A stretch of 7,930 nt of DNA from JBBTWV01 sp038062615 (GTDB lineage: Bacteria > Patescibacteriota > Gracilibacteria > UBA1369 > UM-FILTER-53-11). Shown here one piece after another: positions 1 through 4,979 of this stretch. The stretch covers positions 1-7,930 of the forward strand of contig JBBTWV010000095.1 in assembly GCA_038062615.1 (NCBI GenBank), written 5' to 3'. The notes under the pieces were generated by a model. It saw only the letters and a list, made by a program, of their open reading frames with translations. It had not been told where the DNA came from and ran no database searches. Position 1 is the stretch's first letter, and each line of letters begins with the position of its first letter. A program made the translations under genes and the position numbers.

Positions 1-93
1 GATCAGCAAAACCCTCGGCATTAGCATCTCCCTCGTCACGCGCGGCTCGCACGCGTATAAGAAGAGCCGGGGTGGGTTTGGGAAGTACTTGTA
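1..93 (+). repeat. Direct repeat copy 1 (trpR 3' end)
   Basis: Bases 1-93 match 1169-1261 at 90 of 93 positions with no gaps. The only differences are the three bases of one codon (TAT at 56-58, CTC at 1224-1226). Similarity stops within the stop codon, TAA here and TAG in copy 2. The left limit is unknown because the window begins inside the repeat. The two copies lie 1168 bases apart and enclose only the RhuM-Fic gene, so they look like the arms of an integrated or duplicated segment. Confidence 0.95.
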
Positions 94-94
94 A
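1..94 (+). CDS. trpR: Trp operon repressor TrpR, C-terminal part (5' end outside window)
   Basis: Reading from base 2, thirty codons end in TAA at 92-94. They read ISKTLGISIS, then LVTRGSHAYKK and GGFGKYL. This aligns without gaps to the C-terminal DNA-binding region of E. coli TrpR ([20 protein letters not shown]...): the LG turn, the isoleucine and the TRGS motif are kept, the last including the arginine equivalent to Arg84, which contacts the tryptophan corepressor. TrpR is a cytoplasmic dimer that binds trp operators when loaded with tryptophan. The N-terminal half lies left of the window, so I cannot tell whether the gene is intact. A tyrosine (codon 56-58) stands where E. coli TrpR has leucine, and the second copy of this sequence at 1169 has leucine there. 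The trp operon and a matching operator downstream support the call. TrpR-like proteins of the YerC/YecD group are an alternative, but they lack the TRGS motif. Confidence 0.8.
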   Translation, partial: ISKTLGISISLVTRGSHAYKKSRGGFGKYL

Positions 95-125
95 AGACTA
101 TCCGCCAATTTGTGGTGTATAAAGC

Positions 126-143
126 AAGACCGAGAGTCTTTTT
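126..143 (+). terminator. Possible weak terminator after trpR
   Basis: AAGAC (126-130) and GTCTT (136-140) form a 5-bp stem around a 5-base loop, followed by a run of T to 143. It lies 32 bases after the trpR stop and before the RhuM-Fic gene, where a terminator is expected. The stem is short with only two G-C pairs, so it would be weak and may be chance in AT-rich DNA. Confidence 0.35.
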
Positions 144-146
144 GCA

Positions 147-175
147 TATAATTATTACAAATTTGGAGCTACAAT
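147..175 (+). promoter_or_regulatory. Candidate -10 elements for the RhuM-Fic gene
   Basis: A perfect TATAAT lies at 147-152, 30 bases before the start codon, with no convincing -35 box at the usual distance. A second -10-like box, TACAAT at 170-175, ends 7 bases before the ATG at 183. If that one is used, transcription would begin at or next to the start codon and give a leaderless mRNA. No Shine-Dalgarno sequence precedes the ATG, which fits a leaderless or very short leader. Confidence 0.4.
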
Positions 176-182
176 ACCAAGC

Positions 183-1154
183 ATGGAAAAAGAACACACC
201 ATTATCATTTATCAGGGAAAAGATGGAGCTATTGAATTGCGTGGTGATTTTACGCGTGAAACAATATGGGCAAATCGTATGCAAATGGCTGAAATGTTTG
301 GGGTAAATCCACAAGCAATTTCAAAGCATATTCAAAATATTTATGAAGAAAAAGAACTAGTGAGAAAACCAACTAGTTCCAAAATGGAACTAGTTCAAAG
401 TGAATCTGGAAGAACAGTACATAGGCGAGTTGATATATATAATCTTGATATTCTCATTGCTGTCGGATATAGGATTAATTCCGTTGTTGGCACAAAATTC
501 CGCCAATGGGCAACAAAAACCCTCCGTTCTCACATAGTGGATGGATATACCATCAATAAGAAGCGCCTAGTGAAGAATTACGATGCTTTTCTCAAGGCTG
601 TGGAAGAGGTAAAAGCGCTCTTGCCGTCGGGCGGAGTGGTGGATGCTACTAACGCAATGGAGCTCGTGAAAATGTTTGCCAGTACGTGGCTTTCTCTTGA
701 TGCCTACGATAAATCCAATTTACCAAAGTCAGGTGCAACCAAAAGGGATGTTGAGTTTACCGCTGAAGAAATGAAGGAGGCACTTCAAAAATTGAAACAC
801 GAACTCATTAAAAAAGGCGAAGCCACCCACCTTTTCGGCAGCGAACGGGGCGGCCAAAGCGTCGCGGGAATTGTTGGCAATATCTTTCAAACATTTGGAG
901 GTGAAGACGTGTACCCCACCATCGAAGAAAAAGCCGCGCATCTTTTGTATTTCATGGTCAAAAATCACCCTTATGCAGACGGCAACAAGCGCTCCGGTGC
1001 GTTCGCCTTTGTCTGGTTTTTGAAGCAAGCGGGCATCTTGAATCCAGCGCGACTGACGTCTGAAGCCTTAACCGCCCTCACGCTGTTTGTGGCGGAGAGC
1101 AGCCCTAAAGATAAAGACAAGATGACGGGGCTTGTTTTGTTGCTATTAAATTGA
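183..1154 (+). CDS. RhuM family protein with C-terminal Fic/Doc domain
   Basis: The 323-residue protein has two parts. Residues 1-130 are RhuM-like: an N-terminal beta region, a helix-turn-helix-like stretch (MAEMFGVNPQAISKHI, 35-50), and the family segment YNLDILIAVGYRINS followed by GTKFRQWA (86-110). Residues about 160-323 are a Fic/Doc domain with the active-site motif HPYADGNKR (262-270), whose His262 would be the catalytic base. Fic enzymes usually transfer AMP to a protein hydroxyl group; Doc, which has K where most Fic proteins have G in GNGR, phosphorylates EF-Tu instead. This protein has GNKR, so the reaction cannot be assigned from the motif alone. RhuM was named as a virulence protein, but the RhuM-Fic fusion is widespread in bacteria and is better viewed as a possible toxin or defence gene. 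No separate antitoxin gene is adjacent. ATG 183 is chosen because the protein starts with the usual RhuM N-terminus. The first half looks more AT-rich than the trp operon. The gene sits alone between two copies of the trpR 3' end. Confidence 0.88.
   Translation: MEKEHTIIIYQGKDGAIELRGDFTRETIWANRMQMAEMFGVNPQAISKHIQNIYEEKELVRKPTSSKMELVQSESGRTVHRRVDIYNLDILIAVGYRINSVVGTKFRQWATKTLRSHIVDGYTINKKRLVKNYDAFLKAVEEVKALLPSGGVVDATNAMELVKMFASTWLSLDAYDKSNLPKSGATKRDVEFTAEEMKEALQKLKHELIKKGEATHLFGSERGGQSVAGIVGNIFQTFGGEDVYPTIEEKAAHLLYFMVKNHPYADGNKRSGAFAFVWFLKQAGILNPARLTSEALTALTLFVAESSPKDKDKMTGLVLLLLN
371..395. repeat. Perfect 10-bp inverted repeat with ACTAGT cores inside the RhuM-Fic gene
   Basis: AACTAGTTCC (371-380) and GGAACTAGTT (386-395) are exact reverse complements separated by five bases. 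A further ACTAGT lies at 356-361, so this hexamer occurs at 356, 372 and 389, at 16- and 17-base steps. The region codes for the variable stretch between the helix-turn-helix and the second RhuM motif. It could be a binding site or only a hairpin in the mRNA. Confidence 0.6.
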
Positions 1155-1168
1155 TTCTAAGACAAAAG

Positions 1169-1261
1169 GATCAGCAAAACCCTCGGCATTAGCATCTCCC
1201 TCGTCACGCGCGGCTCGCACGCGCTCAAGAAGAGCCGGGGTGGGTTTGGGAAGTACTTGTA
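1169..1261 (+). repeat. Direct repeat copy 2 (trpR 3' end)
   Basis: This is the partner of bases 1-93, with three mismatches confined to one codon (CTC here, TAT in copy 1). It begins 15 bases after the RhuM-Fic stop codon. The sequence just before it (GACAAAAG) cannot be compared with copy 1 because the window starts there, so the repeat may be longer on the left. Confidence 0.95.
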
Positions 1262-1262
1262 G
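1169..1262 (+). pseudogene. trpR: Orphan 3' fragment of trpR
   Basis: In the frame matching TrpR, this copy codes for ISKTLGISIS through GGFGKYL and ends in TAG (1260-1262). An in-frame TAA lies at 1158-1160 only four codons upstream and no start codon intervenes, so it cannot be expressed as a protein. It keeps leucine at the position where copy 1 has tyrosine, matching E. coli TrpR. I infer that it is the original 3' end of trpR, displaced towards the operon, while copy 1 carries the end rebuilt by the incoming segment. The opposite history, a local duplication followed by decay, is not excluded. Confidence 0.8.
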
Positions 1263-1275
1263 GAGGCCTGAAACG

Positions 1276-1315
1276 TTGCCAAAAAGCCGAAAAAATGCTA
1301 ATGTGAAGCCACATT
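1276..1315 (+). promoter_or_regulatory. Candidate promoter and inverted repeat before the DUF5678-like gene
   Basis: TTGCCA (1276-1281) could be a -35 box, and TAATGT (1299-1304), preceded by TG at an extended -10 position, a weak -10 box at 17-base spacing. Overlapping it is an exact inverted repeat: AATGTG (1300-1305), four bases, CACATT (1310-1315). The repeat ends 6 bases before the ATG at 1322 and could be an operator or a start-proximal hairpin. The -10 match is poor (3 of 6). Confidence 0.35.
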
Positions 1316-1321
1316 CATCAT

Positions 1322-1519
1322 ATGGTAAAAACTCCAAAAATATCGGCTGTCCTCCAGAAGGAACATTCAGGAGAAATTGCAATTTCTCTAGATGGTAAAG
1401 TCATTGCTACAGGAGAAAACAGTGTAGTTGCTTTAAAAAAAGCAAAGAAGATTATTCCTCAGATTGAAGAGGAGGAGTTTTTAGTTACTCGTATTCAACA
1501 TAAATATCTTGCAGTTTAA
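1322..1519 (+). CDS. Small DUF5678-like protein
   Basis: This 65-residue protein has no catalytic motif that I can see. The central pattern GEIAISLDGKVIATGENSV (residues 17-35) is followed by a lysine-rich helix (ALKKAKKII) and a final strand ending in FLVTRIQ. That order (a beta hairpin with DGKVIA-G, a KA-rich helix, then a short strand) resembles DUF5678 proteins. These are small, of unknown function, and in my recollection often encoded next to retropepsin-like proteases, as here. Its last 11 bases overlap the start of the protease gene, so the two are probably translated together. No signal peptide or membrane segment is visible. No Shine-Dalgarno sequence precedes ATG 1322. The family call rests on pattern memory; a partner, inhibitor or substrate of the protease is speculation. 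Confidence 0.65.
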   Translation: MVKTPKISAVLQKEHSGEIAISLDGKVIATGENSVVALKKAKKIIPQIEEEEFLVTRIQHKYLAV

Positions 1520-1901
1520 GTTTCCCTACATCCAAGGTAGGCCCGTACTCATGGCCAGATTGCGTAAGCCAAACGGTAAAGCTCGGTATTTTGAGCTTCT
1601 TATCGATACGGGAGCAGATTACACCCTCATTTCGCAGTATGATGCTCAACTTCTAGGACTAAAATATAAAGCAATTAAACAAAAAGAAATCAAAGTCGAG
1701 GTAGCCAATCTTACTTTTATTTATACGAAGAAAGTTTCTTTGCTTTTGACCATCGAGGGGCACGAATTTACTATTCCCGTTTTAATTGCTCGGGACGGGG
1801 TTGAATCTTTGCTCGGAAGAAAGGGCCTCTTTGAACATTTTGAGGTTGTATTCCAAGAATATAACCAACAGGTTATTTTCAAAAAGAAGGCTATCCAATA
1901 A
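1509..1901 (+). CDS. Retropepsin-like aspartic protease
   Basis: The 130-residue protein has the hallmark of clan AA aspartic proteases: LLIDTGADYTLIS (residues 30-42, catalytic Asp33), and near the C-terminus the second hydrophobic-glycine motif SLLGRKGLFEHFEV (100-113). Single-domain retropepsins work as homodimers, each subunit giving one DTGA aspartate. It has no transmembrane segment or signal peptide and is probably cytoplasmic. The start is uncertain: TTG 1509 overlaps the preceding stop codon and gives the N-terminal FPYIQGRPVL strand that such proteins usually have before the DTGA motif. ATG 1551 would remove that strand, so I prefer TTG. No retroviral or transposon genes are nearby, so this is a cellular retropepsin family member rather than part of a retroelement. 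Substrate unknown. Confidence 0.82.
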   Translation: MQFKFPYIQGRPVLMARLRKPNGKARYFELLIDTGADYTLISQYDAQLLGLKYKAIKQKEIKVEVANLTFIYTKKVSLLLTIEGHEFTIPVLIARDGVESLLGRKGLFEHFEVVFQEYNQQVIFKKKAIQ

Positions 1902-1916
1902 TCTTGGTTAGGCGAC

Positions 1917-1950
1917 AGCTGTTGCAAAAACTGCAATAGCTCAATTTATT
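1917..1950 (+). terminator. Probable terminator after the retropepsin gene
   Basis: AGCTGTTGCA (1917-1926) pairs with TGCAATAGCT (1932-1941) over ten positions, one a G-T wobble, with a 5-base loop. A T-rich stretch (CAATTTATT) follows. It begins 16 bases after the protease stop codon and ends just before the -35 box of the trp operon, separating the two transcription units. The T tract is interrupted, so termination may be partial. Confidence 0.55.
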
Positions 1951-1951
1951 C

Positions 1952-1980
1952 TTGACTTTCGATTCTAGCCAGCGTACTGT
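1952..1980 (+). promoter_or_regulatory. Candidate promoter of the trp operon
   Basis: TTGACT (1952-1957) matches the -35 consensus at 5 of 6 bases. Exactly 17 bases later lies TACTGT (1975-1980), a weak -10 box with 3 of 6 matches. The -10 box is inside the first of two operator palindromes, as in the E. coli trp promoter where the operator covers the -10 region. Transcription would start near 1987, giving a leader of about 45 bases before trpE. That leader contains no leader-peptide reading frame with tryptophan codons. Confidence 0.55.
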
Positions 1981-2013
1981 CATGCCAGTACTGTACTGCT
2001 TTAGCAGTACAGT
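1974..2013. promoter_or_regulatory. Two tandem trp operators (probable TrpR sites)
   Basis: Two 18-bp palindromes stand end to end: O1 at 1974-1991 (GTACTGTCATGCCAGTAC) and O2 at 1993-2010 (GTACTGCTTTAGCAGTAC), 19 bases apart. Both have the form GTACT-N8-AGTAC. O2 extends to a near-perfect 24-bp palindrome, 11-bp arms at 1990-2000 and 2003-2013 around two bases. The E. coli trp operator consensus GTACTAGTTAACTAGTAC has the same outer boxes and spacing, and O2 matches it at 13 of 18 positions. From memory, the E. coli trpR operator is GTACTCTTTAGCGAGTAC, closer still. O1 covers the -10 box and O2 lies over the transcript start, so a bound TrpR would block initiation. The trpR gene at the window start supports this. 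O2 could also fold in the mRNA leader. Confidence 0.72.
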
Positions 2014-2031
2014 CTCCTTACCCACCACCAT

Positions 2032-3366
2032 ATGCGTCCATACCTCAAAACCATTATCGTTGATACCGAAACACCCATCTCGCTGTTTGAGAAGGTAGCC
2101 AAGCCCAACGAATACGCTTTCCTTCTAGAGAGTGCGGAGACGAATCATCCGTTTGGACGGTATTCGTTTATTGGATTTGAGCCGATGGCGCTAAAGGTTT
2201 TCCCACAGGGTGGAAGTAAAAATCCATTAACGGAGCTCCAAAAAGAGTTTGAAGCCATTAAGTATGAGCCAACATCTGAATTGCCGAGCCTGCAAGCGGG
2301 ATTTGTGGGCTACTTCACCTACGAAACCGTGCGCCACTTTGAAACGCTCAACCTTCCCATAGACTTGAACTCAATTCCCGAAGGCATCTTCTTTCTGCCC
2401 AAATACCTCATCATTTTCGACCACTTCGCACGCAACATCACGCTCGTTGCCTACTCGCCGGAGGAACTTGAAACACTCACGCAGAATGTCCTCAACAAAA
2501 CATCGCTGAGAGATTTACGTGCCGTACCCATGGAAAAAACTGCCGACGCACTCGGCGATCGCGGCAGCGGGAACGAACATTTTGAAGCGCTTGTGAAAAC
2601 CGCACAAGAACGCGTCACCGCCGGCGAGGTCTTCCAAATCGTCCTCTCTCAACAGTTCGACGTGAAAACGAGCCTGGCACCCTTCGAAATCTACCGCCGA
2701 CTTCGCGTCATCTCCCCCTCCCCATACCTTTACTACCTGCAATATCCCGACTTCTCCATTGTTGGCTCGTCGCCGGAAACGCTCGTGCGCACAGAACACG
2801 ACGAAGTCATCATCCGTCCGATTGCGGGAACACGAAGACGAGGAGAAACGCCGGAAGAAACGGCGCGGCTGGAGGCAGAACTTTTGAATGACGAAAAAGA
2901 ACAGGCCGAACACATGATGCTTGTGGACTTGGGGCGAAACGATGTTGGGCGCATTGCGAAGCCCGGAACCGTGCGCGTAACCCGACTCATGGAGCCGGAG
3001 CGATACAGCCATGTTATTCATCTTGTTTCGGAGGTGCGCGGCAAGCGGCGCGAGGACGCGAGCTTATTTGATGTTTTTAGGGCTGCGTTTCCGGCGGGGA
3101 CGCTCACCGGTGCGCCAAAGATTCGCGCTATGGAGATTATTGCCGAGTTGGAGGAAAAACCTCGCGATATTTATGGAGGTGCCGTTGGGTACTTTGATTT
3201 ATCCGGCAACATGGATTTTGCCATCGCAATTCGCACGATGATTTGCAAGGATGGGAATGTCACGTTGCGTGCGGGCGCGGGAATCGTCTACGACTCACTC
3301 CCAAAACACGAGCACAAAGAGTGCTGCAACAAAGCACGCGGGCCTTTAACCGCTGCCATTTTATGA
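2032..3366 (+). CDS. trpE: Anthranilate synthase component I
   Basis: TrpE converts chorismate and ammonia, delivered by the TrpG glutaminase, to anthranilate and pyruvate, the first committed step of tryptophan synthesis. The 444-residue protein has the N-terminal regulatory motif LLES (31-34) and GRYSFIG (42-48), then the chorismate-binding domain from about 180: PSPYLYYL (229-236), PIAGTRRRG (263-271), AEHMMLVDLGRNDVGR (292-307), the catalytic-histidine region VIHLVSEV (328-335, His330), GTLTGAPKIRAME (356-368) and GGAVGY (382-387). LLES and PSPY form the tryptophan pocket in TrpE, so feedback inhibition is likely. This also argues against PabB, as does the adjoining trpGD. It is slightly shorter than typical TrpE (about 490-520 residues), mainly in the N-terminal domain. 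ATG 2032 lies 18 bases after the operator palindrome and has no Shine-Dalgarno sequence. The TGA stop overlaps the trpGD start as ATGA. Confidence 0.96.
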   Translation: MRPYLKTIIVDTETPISLFEKVAKPNEYAFLLESAETNHPFGRYSFIGFEPMALKVFPQGGSKNPLTELQKEFEAIKYEPTSELPSLQAGFVGYFTYETVRHFETLNLPIDLNSIPEGIFFLPKYLIIFDHFARNITLVAYSPEELETLTQNVLNKTSLRDLRAVPMEKTADALGDRGSGNEHFEALVKTAQERVTAGEVFQIVLSQQFDVKTSLAPFEIYRRLRVISPSPYLYYLQYPDFSIVGSSPETLVRTEHDEVIIRPIAGTRRRGETPEETARLEAELLNDEKEQAEHMMLVDLGRNDVGRIAKPGTVRVTRLMEPERYSHVIHLVSEVRGKRREDASLFDVFRAAFPAGTLTGAPKIRAMEIIAELEEKPRDIYGGAVGYFDLSGNMDFAIAIRTMICKDGNVTLRAGAGIVYDSLPKHEHKECCNKARGPLTAAIL

Positions 3367-4979
3367 AAACCCTCATCATTGATAATTTTGATTCGTTCAC
3401 CTACAACCTTTTTCAATATATTGCGGAACTGGGCGGGAATCCGGAGGTGCGGAGGAATAATGAGGTAACGCTTGGCGAAATTGAGCGCGGCGGATACACG
3501 CACGTTATTATTTCTCCTGGCCCAGGATCGCCGGATAACAAAAAGGACTTTGGAGTTTGTGGCGAGGTTATTACCCAGTGCTCAAAAAAAATTCCTGTGC
3601 TCGGCGTGTGCTTGGGACACCAGGGAATCGTCCACTATCTTGGAGGACGTGTGGTGAGGGCGCCGAAGCCAATGCACGGGAAGCGCAGTACGGTGCGATT
3701 AAAAAACAGCCACCAGCTTTTCCAAGGGCTGCCGGAAACGATTGAGGCGATGCGATACCACTCGCTTACTGGTGAGCGAAAAACGCTGCCTCGTGAACTG
3801 GATGTGATCGCCGAGTCCACCGACGACGGCTTGATTATGGGGATTACGCACAAAACATTGCCGCTCTACGGCGTGCAGTTTCATCCCGAAAGTATTGGTA
3901 CACCAATGGGAAAGCAGATTTTGAAAAATTTTCTGGGAATGATGTCTGATGGACGCCAGAACAAGGCATCAAATTTTATTAACGGCATTGTTGATGAAAC
4001 AATTAGTGACAAAGAAATGAGCGACACATTAAAAACCATTGCAGAACGTGGCGAATCAGCCGATGAAATTGCAGGCATGGCTGACGCGCTTCGTGCGCAC
4101 GCTCTCGCCATTCCAACCACCGAAGAAACCATGGACACGTGCGGCACTGGCGGCTCTGGGTTTCCACGCATGAACATCTCAACCACTGTAGCATTCGTCC
4201 TTGCAGCAGGCGGCGTGAAAATTGCGAAGCACGGAAATAAAGCGGCTTCCGGAAGATGTGGAAGTTTTGATCTTTTGGAGAGCCTCGGCGTGAACATACA
4301 ACTTGGGCCAGATGCGGTTACCACAGCGATAAAAGAACTTGGCATTGGCTTCATCTTCGCGCCGCTCTTTCACCCTGCTATGAAGCGCATCGCGGCCATT
4401 AGAAAACAGCTTGGAATTCGCACGATTTTCAACGTCCTTGGCCCGCTCGTGAATCCTGCAAAGCCGGCTTACCACCTTCTTGGCACCACCGACCGCGCGA
4501 CGGCCGAAAAAATGATCACGGCAATGCAAAAACTCCACTATAAACGCGCCATCGTGGTCACCGGCGAAGACGGCTTGGACGAAGTCACCCTGGGCGGGAA
4601 AACAACCTGTTACGAGCTCGTAGATGGTGACATTCGGCAGTTTGAGTTTGCCCCTGAAGATGTTGGTATTGAACGTGTTGGCAATTTTGCTGAAATTTCC
4701 GGCGGCGATGTCACCAAAAACGCCGAACTCTTCGTCAAATTACTGCAAGGAATGGCCCCAGCACCGCTCAACAATCTCCTGGTTTTGAACAGCGGATTTG
4801 GATTTTACATTCGAGGAATAACCTCAACGATCAAAGACGGTGTATCTCTGGCACGAAAAATTATCGAATCCGGAAAAGGCCACGAAAAATTCCTGGCCTA
4901 TAAAGAATTTTCTCACAGGCCGAGCCGCCGAGGCGAGGCTAAGCCAATAACGCACCGAATGGCGCATCATTATGTTTAA
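3363..4979 (+). CDS. trpGD: TrpG-TrpD fusion: anthranilate synthase glutaminase and anthranilate phosphoribosyltransferase
   Basis: This is one 538-residue protein with two enzymes. Residues 1-193 are a class I glutamine amidotransferase: DNFDSFTYN near the start, SPGPGSP (51-57, oxyanion region), GVCLGHQ (81-87, nucleophile Cys83), and VQFHPES (171-177, His174 and Glu176). It supplies ammonia to TrpE. After a linker of about ten residues, residues 205-515 are TrpD, which joins anthranilate to PRPP: DTCGTGGSG (258-266, PRPP loop), NISTT, KHGNKAASG (289-297), HPAMKRIAAIRKQLGIRT (337-354), NVLGPLVNPA (357-366) and GLDEV (404-408, Mg-binding Asp-Glu). The loop has S265 where E. coli has Asp. The E. 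coli protein is fused in the same way. ATG 3363 is chosen because it starts exactly at the TrpG N-terminus and overlaps the trpE stop by four bases; the open frame upstream is only trpE in another frame. The last 24 residues (HRPSRRGEAKP and beyond) are outside the TrpD fold and come partly from a GC-rich repeat. The stop overlaps trpC by 8 bases. Confidence 0.95.
   Translation: MKTLIIDNFDSFTYNLFQYIAELGGNPEVRRNNEVTLGEIERGGYTHVIISPGPGSPDNKKDFGVCGEVITQCSKKIPVLGVCLGHQGIVHYLGGRVVRAPKPMHGKRSTVRLKNSHQLFQGLPETIEAMRYHSLTGERKTLPRELDVIAESTDDGLIMGITHKTLPLYGVQFHPESIGTPMGKQILKNFLGMMSDGRQNKASNFINGIVDETISDKEMSDTLKTIAERGESADEIAGMADALRAHALAIPTTEETMDTCGTGGSGFPRMNISTTVAFVLAAGGVKIAKHGNKAASGRCGSFDLLESLGVNIQLGPDAVTTAIKELGIGFIFAPLFHPAMKRIAAIRKQLGIRTIFNVLGPLVNPAKPAYHLLGTTDRATAEKMITAMQKLHYKRAIVVTGEDGLDEVTLGGKTTCYELVDGDIRQFEFAPEDVGIERVGNFAEISGGDVTKNAELFVKLLQGMAPAPLNNLLVLNSGFGFYIRGITSTIKDGVSLARKIIESGKGHEKFLAYKEFSHRPSRRGEAKPITHRMAHHYV
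4918..4945 (-). repeat. GC-rich interspersed repeat, copy A, inside the 3' end of trpGD
   Basis: On the minus strand this segment contains, in order, GCTTAGC, CTCGCC, GGCTCG and GCC. The same blocks in the same order occur on the plus strand at 7799-7835 with a longer palindromic centre. In trpGD it codes for the arginine-rich tail RPSRRGEAK, which is not part of the TrpD fold. Two partial copies in one window suggest an interspersed palindromic element, though the blocks are short and the alignment needs small gaps. Confidence 0.45.

Noticed and set aside
356..395. Short CRISPR-like array from the three ACTAGT units
   Set aside because: The units are too short, the spacers are 10-11 bases, and the region is coding.
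1..1261. Insertion sequence or transposon flanked by terminal direct repeats
   Set aside because: No transposase, no integrase and no terminal inverted repeats are seen; the repeats are coding trpR sequence and too long for a normal target-site duplication.
1169..1262. Second, functional small TrpR gene
   Set aside because: There is no start codon, and an in-frame stop lies four codons upstream; it is only a fragment.
1146..1382. Minus-strand open frame across the second trpR copy
   Set aside because: It is antisense to the trpR fragment and the start of the small gene, with a low-complexity translation and no recognisable domain.
1509..1901. Retroelement remnant
   Set aside because: The protease is retropepsin-like, but there is no reverse transcriptase, RNase H or integrase nearby; single-domain retropepsin-like proteins also occur as cellular genes.
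1990..2013. O2 palindrome as an intrinsic terminator of the upstream gene
   Set aside because: No T tract follows it, a better terminator lies at 1917-1950, and its sequence fits a trp operator.
2515..3021. 168-codon open frame on the minus strand inside trpE
   Set aside because: It lies wholly opposite a well-supported trpE, its translation resembles no family I know, and it is an expected shadow of codon bias.
3243..3362. In-frame upstream extension of trpGD
   Set aside because: These 40 codons are trpE read in another frame. The TrpG family N-terminus begins exactly at ATG 3363, which overlaps the trpE stop as ATGA.
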